Shown here in pieces: positions 5,764 through 13,100 of a DNA stretch of 24,372 nucleotides. The notes under the pieces are model-generated. The model was given only the letters and a program-made list of their open reading frames with translations. It ran no database searches and had not been told where the DNA came from. The translations under genes were made by a program, and so were the position numbers. This DNA is from a virus: IMG/VR virus record IMGVR_UViG_3300044971_002751, positions 1 through 24,372 of that record. The stretch is one strand, 5' to 3'. Within the stretch, counting starts at the first letter, position 1; each line of letters opens with the position of its first letter.

Positions 5764-6094
5764 CGAACCCCGCATCATCACGGTGGGAAAATCCCACCCT
5801 CCCACCGATGTCGCCAAATGGCTGCGAGAGCAGCCCCATGACCGGCGGATCGTCTTGAGCTGTGTGGATGCACCGAGCGTGAGGGGCGAGTACCCCACCC
5901 ACCCCTCACCTGACCCGTGCGTGGATGTGATCGTGAACAGCCTGGTGGCCGGCCAGCGAGCTGGCGTCCTAGTCCGCGTGATGGATCACCAAGCTAGAGA
6001 TCCGGCCCGCCTGTTTCAGATCGTCATCGAGGAGGCCAACGCTGCTTTTGCTGACCTAGCCAAGGGGGCAGCGGGTCAAATAAGCGAAAAGTAA
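5756..6094 (+). CDS. Unknown phage protein, 112 aa
   Basis: The ATG at 5756 overlaps the preceding gene by eight bases, indicating translational coupling. The protein has a strand-rich core (RRIVLSCVDAPSV, CVDVIVNSLVAGQRAGVLVRVM) and a C-terminal helix (PARLFQIVIEEANAAFADLAK). Two cysteines (C36, C55) are not in a metal-binding spacing. There is no hydrophobic segment long enough to cross a membrane. It is one of several unknown genes in the block between the methyltransferase and the PP-loop gene. I cannot assign a function. Confidence 0.75.
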   Translation: MDDEPRIITVGKSHPPTDVAKWLREQPHDRRIVLSCVDAPSVRGEYPTHPSPDPCVDVIVNSLVAGQRAGVLVRVMDHQARDPARLFQIVIEEANAAFADLAKGAAGQISEK

Positions 6095-6105
6095 GGAGGT
6101 GCGGT

Positions 6106-6270
6106 GTGCGACCAGGCGGCGACGATGACCTGTTGCGGATCATGTCCGAGATTGAGCGTGGCCGGCGGGAGATGCGAGAGCGTTACCGCCGGCAGCAGTT
6201 GATGATCGATCTGGTTGCGGGCGTCCTCTGGGCGGTCTTTGGTATTTTGGCTTTGGGGGTGTTCAAGTGA
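6106..6270 (+). CDS. Small single-pass membrane protein, 54 aa
   Basis: A GTG at 6106 has an AAGGAGG ribosome binding site six bases upstream and opens a 54-codon frame. Residues 1-30 are charged (MRPGGDDDLLRIMSEIERGRREMRERYRR), and residues 32-53 form one hydrophobic helix (LMIDLVAGVLWAVFGILALGVF) ending in a lysine. The arginine-rich stretch before the helix predicts the N-terminus inside the cell. The stop overlaps the next GTG start by four bases (GTGA). Small membrane proteins of this kind in phage early regions may act on the host envelope or in superinfection exclusion, but holins are usually longer or have two helices, so the role is open. Confidence 0.8.
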   Translation: MRPGGDDDLLRIMSEIERGRREMRERYRRQQLMIDLVAGVLWAVFGILALGVFK

Positions 6271-6644
6271 GCGTCAGTGTTTACGGCGAGGCCACAAGAG
6301 TGGCGCGGGCGGCAAGGTCTACTAGGTCTTTCTGCGAGACTTTCGAGGTGTCGGTCTACATGGCCGGCGACATCGAACACGCGAAACAGGTCATCCGGAG
6401 ATACTGCAACTCGCACCCCTGCTGCGTCACGGTGGCCCCGACTGCCTACATCTACCGCGGCGGCGAGGAGGCAGGCTTTGTGGTGGCGTTTCGGAATTAC
6501 CCACGGTACTCCAGCGATGACTGCACGCTCGAGGAGCAAGGCCGGGACTTGGGGATGCTGCTCAAGGACGAGTTGGGGCAGGACAGCTTCATGGTTGTCT
6601 CTCCCCGCGGAACTATATTGAACTCTGTGCGAGGAAAGCCGTGA
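6267..6644 (+). CDS. Unknown phage protein with YMAGD and GGEEAGFVV motifs, 125 aa
   Basis: The GTG at 6267 overlaps the preceding stop as GTGA, with a G-rich stretch (GGGGGTG) before it. An internal ATG at 6360 is possible but would remove the conserved-looking FEVSVYMAGD strand. The core pattern is strand (FEVSVYMAGDI), helix (AKQVIRRYC), Cys pair (CC at 52-53), strand (VTVAPTAYIYRGG), EEAGFVVAFRNYPRY, helix (LEEQGRDLGMLLKDEL), strand (SFMVVSPRGTI). This alternation looks like a small ferredoxin-fold-type alpha/beta protein. That is inference, and I do not recognise a named family. It overlaps the PP-loop gene by four bases and is probably co-translated with it. Confidence 0.78.
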   Translation: MSVSVYGEATRVARAARSTRSFCETFEVSVYMAGDIEHAKQVIRRYCNSHPCCVTVAPTAYIYRGGEEAGFVVAFRNYPRYSSDDCTLEEQGRDLGMLLKDELGQDSFMVVSPRGTILNSVRGKP

Positions 6645-7495
6645 GCGAGAAACACATCTTGAACCTGGGGGCCGGCGTTCAATCCACAGCCCTCTTCCTC
6701 ATGTCGATCGCGGGCGAGGTGCATAAATTCGACTATGCAGTCTTCGCGGACACCCAAGAAGAACCGGACGATGTTTACCACCACCTTGAGTGGCTTGAGT
6801 CTCTGGGCGGCCCTCCGATCCTGCGATGCACGGCCGGCCGGCTGGGCGATGCGTTGGACAAAGGCACGGACGCCAACGGGAATGGCCGCACGGACGGCGG
6901 CCACTACATCTCAATCCCGGCGTTTACCAAGCACCCTGACGGCAGGATGGGAGCTGTGCAGCGGCAATGCACCAAGGACTTCAAGGTTGTCCCGATTGAG
7001 CAGGCAATACGGCGGCGAGTCTTCGGCGCGGCTCCAGGCAAGGGGATCCCCAAAGACTCTGTGTGCGTCCAGTACATGGGCCTGTCATATGACGAACCCA
7101 AACGGGTTATTCGCGTAACGGAGCGGTTCCTCTCAAAGCCCAAGAACTGGAAAGTTCAGTTCCCGCTCTTTGAAATGCAGATGACTAGGGGCGACTGCAT
7201 GGCCTACCTGAAGGAGCGAGTCCCTCACGAAGTCCCGCGGTCGGCCTGCGTCTTCTGCCCGTTTAAGAAAGACGATGAATGGCGGCGGCTTCGCGACCAC
7301 GACCCCAAAGGGTGGTCTAGGGCGATTGAAATCGACCGTGTCTGTAGGACGGGAACTGGACTAGACGCCCAGCGGTTCCTTCATCGGCAGTGCGTTCCGC
7401 TGGAGCAAGTGGATCTGCGAACCGAGCAGGAGCGTACTGGGCAGATGATGTTTCAAGGATTCCAAGACGAGTGCGAGGGGTACTGTGGTAACTGA
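6641..7495 (+). CDS. PP-loop ATPase, PAPS-reductase-like, 284 aa
   Basis: The GTG at 6641 has GAGGA about seven bases before it and overlaps the previous gene by four bases. Residues 10-16 (GAGVQST) are a PP-loop of the adenine-nucleotide alpha-hydrolase fold, right after a hydrophobic strand, and YAVFADTQEEPDDVYHHLEWL follows as in phosphoadenosine-phosphosulfate reductase-like proteins. RQCTKDFK (108-115) is the family's substrate-loop motif. SACVFCPFK (C203, C206), C251, C278 and C282 suggest a bound Fe-S cluster or zinc. Relatives include cysteine-biosynthesis reductases, DndC of DNA phosphorothioation and many phage proteins of unknown role. No dndA, dndD or dndE-like gene is present, so sulfur modification of DNA is not shown. 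The gene is coupled by an 11-base overlap to the putative nuclease-fold gene that follows. Confidence 0.85.
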   Translation: MSEKHILNLGAGVQSTALFLMSIAGEVHKFDYAVFADTQEEPDDVYHHLEWLESLGGPPILRCTAGRLGDALDKGTDANGNGRTDGGHYISIPAFTKHPDGRMGAVQRQCTKDFKVVPIEQAIRRRVFGAAPGKGIPKDSVCVQYMGLSYDEPKRVIRVTERFLSKPKNWKVQFPLFEMQMTRGDCMAYLKERVPHEVPRSACVFCPFKKDDEWRRLRDHDPKGWSRAIEIDRVCRTGTGLDAQRFLHRQCVPLEQVDLRTEQERTGQMMFQGFQDECEGYCGN

Positions 7496-8003
7496 CTCAG
7501 GCCGGCCGGCGACAGCTCAGACCGTCACTGTCACGCTGGACAACTCCGAATACCTCCATGCCCTCATAGCCGGCTCCCTCCGCAGGGCGTCTGCCAGGGA
7601 GAAGGGGCGGAAGAACTACTACGGGGCGCAGTCGGCCGACTCCGAGCTGCTCGACCTCATAGGCTCCGTGGGGGAATGCGTGGTGGCCAAGCACCTCGAC
7701 AGGTTCTGGGCCGGCGCCGGCCTGTTCCGCGGCGAGGATGTGGGCGAGTACCAAGTCCGCACCACCACCTATGACTCCGGTCATCTGGTGCTGAACAAGA
7801 ACGACTCCGATGACAAGAAGTACATCTTGGTGTGCGTGAACAGCGGAGTCGGCAAGATCCGTGGCTGGATGTACGCCCGCGACGGGAAGCAGGAAAAGTA
7901 CTGGAAGGACATGTCTGGCCGGGGCGGCGCCTTCTATGTCCCGCAATCCGACTTACGGCCGATTTCCACGCTCAAATCCCCCAGTGTTGACAACGAGTTT
8001 TAG
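7485..8003 (+). CDS. Putative PD-(D/E)XK-like phage protein, 172 aa
   Basis: The GTG at 7485 follows AGGGG closely and overlaps the PP-loop gene by 11 bases. The centre reads like a minimal restriction-endonuclease-type fold: a helix with a conserved-looking GxxGE (G60-E64) and VAKHL, then D85 in EDVGEYQVRT (84-93), where D and Q-V-R take the place of D-(E/Q)xK, followed by strands HLVLNKND and KYILVCVNS, GWMYARDG and the ending YVPQSDLRPI. Unknown phage proteins with this GE..AK / DVG..QVRT / VPQS..LRP signature are common in environmental phages, as far as I recall. The lysine of the canonical site is replaced by arginine, so activity is uncertain. It could act with the PP-loop enzyme on nucleic acid. 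It is the last gene before a new promoter. Confidence 0.7.
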   Translation: MVTDSGRPATAQTVTVTLDNSEYLHALIAGSLRRASAREKGRKNYYGAQSADSELLDLIGSVGECVVAKHLDRFWAGAGLFRGEDVGEYQVRTTTYDSGHLVLNKNDSDDKKYILVCVNSGVGKIRGWMYARDGKQEKYWKDMSGRGGAFYVPQSDLRPISTLKSPSVDNEF

Positions 8004-8017
8004 GCGGTGCCTATACT
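7987..8017 (+). promoter_or_regulatory. Promoter for the helix-turn-helix gene, probably leaderless
   Basis: A perfect TTGACA (7987-7992) and TATACT (8012-8017) lie 19 bases apart. TATACT ends six bases before the ATG at 8024, so transcription should begin at or beside the start codon. No Shine-Dalgarno sequence precedes the ATG. It overlaps the 3' end of the upstream gene. Confidence 0.65.
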
Positions 8018-8023
8018 CGCAGC

Positions 8024-8248
8024 ATGGCTAAGAAGAAACCGAGAAAGATCATGCCGATCGACCTGGAGGAGATGGTCACCCTCCCAGACGCCGCCAAGCT
8101 CATGGACGTTGCCGAGTCCTATGTGCGGAAGCTCGTGCGCGAGAAGCGGGTGGTGGGCTTGAAGTTCGGTCGCAACTATCTGGTCAGCCGGCAGTCTGCC
8201 GCTAAGTTCCAGAAGAAGCCGGGATACGGCCGGCCCAAAAGCCGCTAG
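8024..8248 (+). CDS. Helix-turn-helix excisionase-like DNA-binding protein, 74 aa
   Basis: After a basic start (MAKKKPRKIMP), residues 16-60 (EMVTLPDAAKLMDVAESYVRKLVREKRVVGLKFGRNYLVSRQSAAKF) fit the MerR-like excisionase-family winged helix-turn-helix: helix PDAAKLMDV, recognition helix ESYVRKLVREKRV, wing GLKFGRNYLVS. The protein is the usual size for phage excisionases and small transcription regulators of this type. No integrase is in the window, so a regulator is as likely as a recombination directionality factor. The ATG at 8024 has no ribosome binding site and lies six bases after a -10 box, so the mRNA is probably leaderless. Its position just before copy C of the repeated element makes it a candidate for the factor that reads those elements, which is inference. 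Confidence 0.85.
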   Translation: MAKKKPRKIMPIDLEEMVTLPDAAKLMDVAESYVRKLVREKRVVGLKFGRNYLVSRQSAAKFQKKPGYGRPKSR

Positions 8249-8279
8249 TAGCGCTTGACTCGCCCATAAACTGGGAGTC
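8248..8279 (+). promoter_or_regulatory. Repeated GTAGCG-TTGACT element, copy C
   Basis: GTAGCGC-TTGACT (8248-8260), CGCCCA, TAAACT (8267-8272), then seven bases to the ATG at 8280. It contains a dyad CCCA-TAAAC-TGGG, flanked by GACT and AGTC. GGGAG lies only two bases from the ATG, too close for a normal ribosome binding site. It starts on the last base of the upstream stop codon. Confidence 0.6.
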
Positions 8280-8531
8280 ATGGCGAAACGCTACGAATGC
8301 ATCGGCGGCCCATTGTGCGGCGAGAAGTTTCCGCTGTTCTATGGGCTATCCATGTCCCAAGCGTTTGGGACTATCGATCGCGATGGCGGTGCGCACTACT
8401 ACCGCCTCTGCATCGTCCGCGATGAGATGGATCGCGTAGCCAAGTTCTGGCATTACGCCGGGGTTGAGCTGAACCCATTCATGCCGCCGACGCTTCTCCC
8501 ACCTCGGCGGATGTTCCGAGAAAACTGCTGA
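8280..8531 (+). CDS. Unknown small protein with CIGGPLCG motif, 83 aa
   Basis: The 83-residue product begins MAKRYECIGGPLCGEKFPLFYG. Short proteins starting with a strand and a C/GGP-x-C/D-G turn are frequent in phage genomes, where their role is unknown. The rest alternates strand-like pieces (YYRLCIV, AKFWHYAGV) with a proline-rich end (NPFMPPTLLPPRR). Cysteines at 7, 13, 44 and 83 do not form an obvious zinc site. The start is fixed by the repeated element, whose TAAACT box lies seven bases upstream. It is the last gene before two hairpins that close this block. Confidence 0.75.
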   Translation: MAKRYECIGGPLCGEKFPLFYGLSMSQAFGTIDRDGGAHYYRLCIVRDEMDRVAKFWHYAGVELNPFMPPTLLPPRRMFRENC

Positions 8532-8553
8532 CACTGGCCTGCATCTGCCAGTG
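8532..8553 (+). terminator. Short hairpin after the 83-aa gene
   Basis: CACTGGC and GCCAGTG form a 7-bp stem around an 8-base loop, directly after the stop codon at 8531. The following bases (ACACTTCTTTC) are only partly T-rich, so by itself this is a weak terminator or an RNA-stabilising hairpin upstream of the strong terminator at 8600. Confidence 0.4.
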
Positions 8554-8599
8554 ACACTTCTTTCAATCCTTGCCTGTCGCACCTAGCCCGTGCGACACG

Positions 8600-8642
8600 A
8601 CGCGGCCCAGCGCTCTCCCTTCGCGCTGGGCCGCGTTCTTTT
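8600..8642 (+). terminator. Strong intrinsic terminator ending the accessory block
   Basis: A perfect 14-bp G+C-rich stem (8600-8613 with 8623-8636) has a 9-base loop and is followed by TTCTTTT. GACAC before and GTGTC after could extend it as an outer stem. It separates the accessory genes from the structural operon that begins at 8706. No clear promoter was found in the 60 bases between them. Confidence 0.92.
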
Positions 8643-8688
8643 GTGTCCATAAGCAAGGCAGAGGTTCTCTGGCCCCTAACCAATGGAA

Positions 8689-8699
8689 GGGAGGTGATC
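8689..8699 (+). promoter_or_regulatory. Near-complete Shine-Dalgarno sequence
   Basis: GGGAGGTGATC matches almost the whole 3' tail of bacterial 16S rRNA and ends six bases before the ATG at 8706. It is much longer than other ribosome binding sites here and predicts strong translation of the small protein that opens the structural block. Confidence 0.8.
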
Positions 8700-8705
8700 A
8701 CATCT

Positions 8706-8861
8706 ATGGCGAAGAAGAAAGCTCCGAAGAAAAGCCTCAAGGACAAGTTCAACGCAGCCTACGAAAAGATGGAATTCGCTCGCATGAAGGAGCGATCGAG
8801 CAAGGCTGGCAAGGGTGGGGGCGAGTACTGCGGCAAGGGCGGATGCAACTGCGGGAAATGA
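8706..8861 (+). CDS. Small basic protein with cysteine tail, 51 aa
   Basis: The ATG at 8706 is set by the near-perfect Shine-Dalgarno sequence. The 51 residues have a lysine-rich start (MAKKKAPKKSLKDKF), an amphipathic helix (NAAYEKMEFARMKERSSK) and a glycine/cysteine tail with C42, C47 and C49. The basic N-terminus suggests binding to nucleic acid, and the cysteines suggest a metal or disulfide. Strong translation and its place at the head of the morphogenesis block fit a small virion or DNA-condensing protein, but no family is recognised. An upstream in-frame ATG at 8643 is rejected because it lies in the terminator's tail and lacks a ribosome binding site. Confidence 0.8.
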   Translation: MAKKKAPKKSLKDKFNAAYEKMEFARMKERSSKAGKGGGEYCGKGGCNCGK

Positions 8862-8864
8862 GCA

Positions 8865-9248
8865 ATGCCGCTGCCAACACGAACGCTCGAGCAATTGCAG
8901 GAGTGGGTGTGGTCTGAACTTCCAGTTCGCAAGAACGTGGCGGGCAAGGAGGCGGTGTTCGATGCCGTTTCCGCTGCCGTCCATGAGTGGCCCGATGAGG
9001 AGCTTTCTTCTTCGCCGGCCGGCGGCGAACGCGAGATGGCCGCGATGCTCAGTCTCAGCAAGAGCGTCAGGCGGCACATGGCTCTCGTCTATGGGGAAAA
9101 GCAGTTTGGCTCCATGTGGGTGATCGCCCTCCAGATCCTTCTGCCGCTGATCGTTGATCTGGTTCTCAAGTGGTGGCGCCGCCGGAAGGAACACCGCGCC
9201 CGCGTCCGCGTATGGAGGAGGAAGTGGGTCAATGGCTCCGAACAGTAA
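8865..9248 (+). CDS. Single-pass membrane protein, 127 aa
   Basis: The ATG at 8865 is four bases after the previous stop, with a weak GGGAAATGAG upstream. Residues 1-80 are soluble and mostly helical. Residues 83-103 (SMWVIALQILLPLIVDLVLKW) are a strong transmembrane helix, followed by a very basic tail (WWRRRKEHRARVRVWRRKW). By the positive-inside rule the C-terminus is cytoplasmic and the N-terminal domain would be outside. It might be a lysis-related or ejection-related protein, but it lacks the features of canonical holins or spanins. The last 17 bases overlap the start of the DNMT3-like gene. Confidence 0.78.
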   Translation: MPLPTRTLEQLQEWVWSELPVRKNVAGKEAVFDAVSAAVHEWPDEELSSSPAGGEREMAAMLSLSKSVRRHMALVYGEKQFGSMWVIALQILLPLIVDLVLKWWRRRKEHRARVRVWRRKWVNGSEQ

Positions 9249-10143
9249 GACACTGATGGGAGCCGTCCGAGCGTCCCAGCGGCCCATCAACGTGGTGTCC
9301 GCATTCGACGGGATTGCCGGTGCCAGAGCTGCCCTCGACCAAGCGGGCGTCCCTGTTGGCTCATACACGGCCTACGAAACAGATCCCACCGTCGCAGCGA
9401 TAGCCTCGAGGAACTATCCGGACATCCAGCAGCGTGGCGATGTCCGCGGGTTCGTGCGACCGGAGGGCAGCACCGATCTGCTCTGTGCCGGCTTCCCGTG
9501 CCAGGATCTCTCCCGTGGAAATGTCACCGGAAAGGGGCTGGAGGGCGAGCGATCCGGCCTGTTCTGGGAGCTGCCCAAGATTCTGGATGAGGCACAGCCG
9601 AAGCACTTCCTCATCGAGAACGTAGTTCCGAAGGGATCTCGCGGCGATCAGAACGTCGATGTCATCTCCCGCGCTCTCGGCGTCGATCCGGTGTTCCTCG
9701 ATGCCAAGGACTTCGGGCCGATGGCTCGACCTCGAGCATTCTGGACGAACATCCCGGTTGGCGACTATTCGCCGTCGCAGGCCATGTTCCGAGATGCACT
9801 GCTGGGGGAGGTGCCTGACAAGTACCAGATCTCTCCCAAGGGCGTGGCGTACCTCAACCGCCAGGCACCCGATGGCCGCACCCACTTCGAGAAGCATGGG
9901 ATGGACATCAATGACCCGAAGGCCCGCACCATCCCGGCCGTCATCAGCAAGGGCATCCCATACAACGCCGTGCGGATGGATGACGGCAGCTTCCGCCGGA
10001 TGACGCCGCAGGAAATCGAGGGGATGTTTGGCTTCCCGCAGGGCTACACCGAGGGAACGTCCGACTTCCAGAGATACAAGGCACTAGGAAATTCCTGGAG
10101 CATTCCCACCGTCAGTCACGTTCTTCAAGGGCTTGTGCAGTAA
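9232..10143 (+). CDS. Cytosine-C5 DNA methyltransferase, DNMT3-like, 303 aa
   Basis: The ATG at 9232 has GGAGG ten bases upstream, and an earlier in-frame ATG at 9154 would lie deep in the preceding gene. The conserved motifs are motif I VVSAFDGIAG (21-30), motif IV AGFPCQDLS with catalytic C90, motif VI IENVV (128-132), motif VIII DAKDFGPMARPRAFW (157-171), and motif X RYKALGNSWSIPTVSHVL. Several of these match the catalytic domain of animal DNMT3 better than bacterial Dcm: FDGIAG, DLS after PC(Q/N), ENVV, the VDPVFLDAKD...R.RAFW.N.P stretch and the GNSWSIP.V.H ending. The recognition region is short, as in DNMT3. It is the second C5 methyltransferase of the window and very different from the first. 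It overlaps both neighbours and sits in the structural operon, so it is expressed with virion genes. Confidence 0.93.
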   Translation: MAPNSKTLMGAVRASQRPINVVSAFDGIAGARAALDQAGVPVGSYTAYETDPTVAAIASRNYPDIQQRGDVRGFVRPEGSTDLLCAGFPCQDLSRGNVTGKGLEGERSGLFWELPKILDEAQPKHFLIENVVPKGSRGDQNVDVISRALGVDPVFLDAKDFGPMARPRAFWTNIPVGDYSPSQAMFRDALLGEVPDKYQISPKGVAYLNRQAPDGRTHFEKHGMDINDPKARTIPAVISKGIPYNAVRMDDGSFRRMTPQEIEGMFGFPQGYTEGTSDFQRYKALGNSWSIPTVSHVLQGLVQ

Positions 10144-13100
10144 TGGCTACACCGAATGCAGTTCGCGGCGCCTTGCGGGCAAACAACATTGTCGGCCTCT
10201 TGGAATACAAGCCGGGGCCGGGGATCTACTCCCGCCTCGAGCGAGCCGTGCAGCAGCTCCCCGAGAACGTCAGGGTGCAGGAACTCCCCGGCCTGCTGAA
10301 GCGGTACAAGGACGGCATCCCTGGCTGGGAGCTGAACGCCGTCGATCTGAACTCCGTGGTGGCCGGCCGAACGGTCGTGCCGCGCGAGGAGCTGCTGGCC
10401 GCGGTGCGAGAGCGTAGCCCCGTGTTCACGAACAAGAACGTGATTCTCGGTGGTAACGCGGCTCGTTCTACGATGGCGTACCAGCCCGATCCTGTCACGG
10501 TCAAACCCGTTCCGCTAGGCGGTGACGGCAGGCATGGCAAGCCTGTGTGGGAAGCATATGGCCTGCAAGGGCCGGAATACAAAGAAAGGCTGCTGTTGCA
10601 GCCGGAAGACCCACAGCCGGCAACACCAGGCCAATGGCAGGACAGTCGCAATCGCGGCCGTAACCACTTCGTTGGCAACTGGCTTGGCGGGAACGTGGTT
10701 TCCCACTTGCGGACAGACACGAACGGAGACGCTCTTCGGATCGTGGAGTTGCAATCTGACCTACAGAATCAAGCCCAGAGGGCCGCTGATCCAAATACCG
10801 TTGTGTTTCCAACTGCCGATGTTTGGCAGGAACTTCAACTCAAGTCGGCTTTGCTAGATGCAGCTCGAAGCGGCAAAAACGCCCTTGAGGTCGCAAATCC
10901 AGAAGACATCTCCCGCGTGGTGGGTTTCCCGCAGGACAAGTCGAAGAAGTTCTACGGAACGATGGTGCCTCAGATTCTGGAAAAAACGGGCAAGAGGTTG
11001 GGCGGCTTCAGTGAGATTAGCCGGCCAGCCGCAGAAGCCGGTCAGTCGCAGTTCGTGGATGACACCGTCAGATACATCAACTCCACGCACAACCAACAGA
11101 GAGGCGAGGCACTGGAAAATGCGGTGATGGATCTCGCCAAGATGGACGACATTCACTCAGCAGAACAACACCTTCGCGAAAACCCGCAAATCATCGAAGA
11201 AGCAGAGATTCCGCAGGAAACAAAGACCGAGCTGCAACGCTATCTAGCATACGCCAACCAGCGAGCCACGATTTGGGACAACACCGGAGCGGAGGACTAT
11301 TACTCCGCAATGGACGTTTTGAGCAACCCGAATTGGCGTCAAGAGTACGGCTTCAACGGGATGGATGCCGTGAATGTGGGGCGGCTGCGAACAGAGCTGG
11401 GCTTGGATGTAGACGAAATCAATCCAGCGTTTGCAGGCCCGCTTGGCCATACCGAGACAGGATTGCGAAACCTAGACAACGGCTCCGAAGAAATCCTCAA
11501 CAACATCCAGCGCAAGATTGTTCGCGAGCTGGACGGCACAGACAGGACGTTCTTTCAAGTCAACAGCGGCGACGGCGCAGACTTGATCACTTCACGCAAG
11601 CTTAACGGACTTCTGCACAACCTACAGAACACCGCCGAGACAAGGGCGCACGTTCTAAATCGAGGCGAACACCCCAGGGGCTTCGCGGCGGAAAGAAACG
11701 GCCCAGACCTCTACAGAAAACTTAGCGAGATACTAGGCGAAGAGCGAGCCGCTAAATTGCTGCCAGAGATCATGCTCGATCTTGAGCAATACGGTGAGAT
11801 GCGAAACAACATGGGGCGGTTGCAAGACGTTCAAGAAACGCTCGTGGGCAACGCTGAAGAAGCACTGAAGCCCTCTGGTTGGCGTGGCGTCATCTCTGAC
11901 GAGATGCGGAGGCGGATCATCAATGAGGGCATCCCGGCCGCCATCGCCGTGGGCGTGGGAACCGGACTCGCAACCGGCAGCAACGAAGCCCAGGCCAAGC
12001 CCGTCCTGCCGGAATCGGATGCCGTCCTCCGAGCTGCTATGCCGTGGCAGACCCAGCGAAAGATCACCCGCCTCACCAAGCAAGTCGATGCCGCCTACGA
12101 AAAGGGCGACTTCAAGACTGCCGAGAAGCTGGACGCCCAGCGTGAGCAGCTCGTTGAGGATTGGGACAACAAGCTGGATGCCCTCGATGAAGGTGACGGC
12201 AACGCCGACTTTGAGCCAGAGCCTTACGATGAAGACTCTGCATGGACTGACGAGCTGGCCAACGTCTATGGTCGAGCGGCCGTGGCCCAAAGCCCCACCT
12301 ATGGGATAGAGAACGACGCCGAGCTGGCCCAGGCTCTCCGCGGCGTGTTCCCAGACACCGCCAGGGCAAACGCGATCCCAGACTCCGAGATCATCCAGTA
12401 CGCCAAGGATGCCTTCGACCAGCGGCAGGCCCACCTAGCCAAGGTGCGGTCGAGATCACCCGAGGACGGCGTCCGTGCCATGCAGGCCCAGATGCGTGGG
12501 GCCGGCCTCGCCCCGGCCGTGGCCGCCGGCATGCAAGGGCAGCAGTCGCAGGATCAGACGGGCGGCTACAAGTTCGACGCGATCAAGGCATTCAACGAGC
12601 TGCCGCGAGGGCAAGTTGACCTCGGGCCGATGGGGAGCGGCACCCCAGACCGCAGCTTCGACTTCTCAATGGCAAACTCGCCAGGGGAGTGGGCGACCTA
12701 CTATGACAAAGCTGCAAAGGAGGGCTACTCCCAAGAACACCTCCAGTTCCGCAAGAACGTGGCCGAGGTGATGCAGCAGCCGCTGATCCGAGTCGGCGCC
12801 GCCAACGATCCCGATGTGCAGAACGACCGCGGCATTCCACTGTTGGTCGATGGTGACCAGTACGATCGCATCACGCCGGCCCAGTTCGTCAACGAGTACC
12901 TCGATGTATTCGCTGGCAAGATGCCGCCGGAACGCCGCGCTCAAGTAGTGCAGCGGGTGCAGGCCAAGCTCGACGGCTCGACCCGCGCTCCAGACGAGCT
13001 GGCAGATCCGATCATCAGCCGGATGATGAACTCGTTGCAGGCCAGCTCACCAGGCGGGAAGCATGCCGCGGTCGATCCGATGCCGCAGGAGCAGCTCGAG

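Noticed and set aside
6641-7495. DndC-type phosphorothioation system
   Set aside because: Only the PP-loop gene is present; no cysteine desulfurase, DndD or DndE-like gene is nearby.
8024-8248. Excisionase of an integration module
   Set aside because: No integrase or attachment-site repeat is visible; described as a DNA-binding protein instead.
8676-9368. Minus-strand open frame of 230 codons
   Set aside because: Covers three well-supported plus-strand genes on the other strand and has no start signal.
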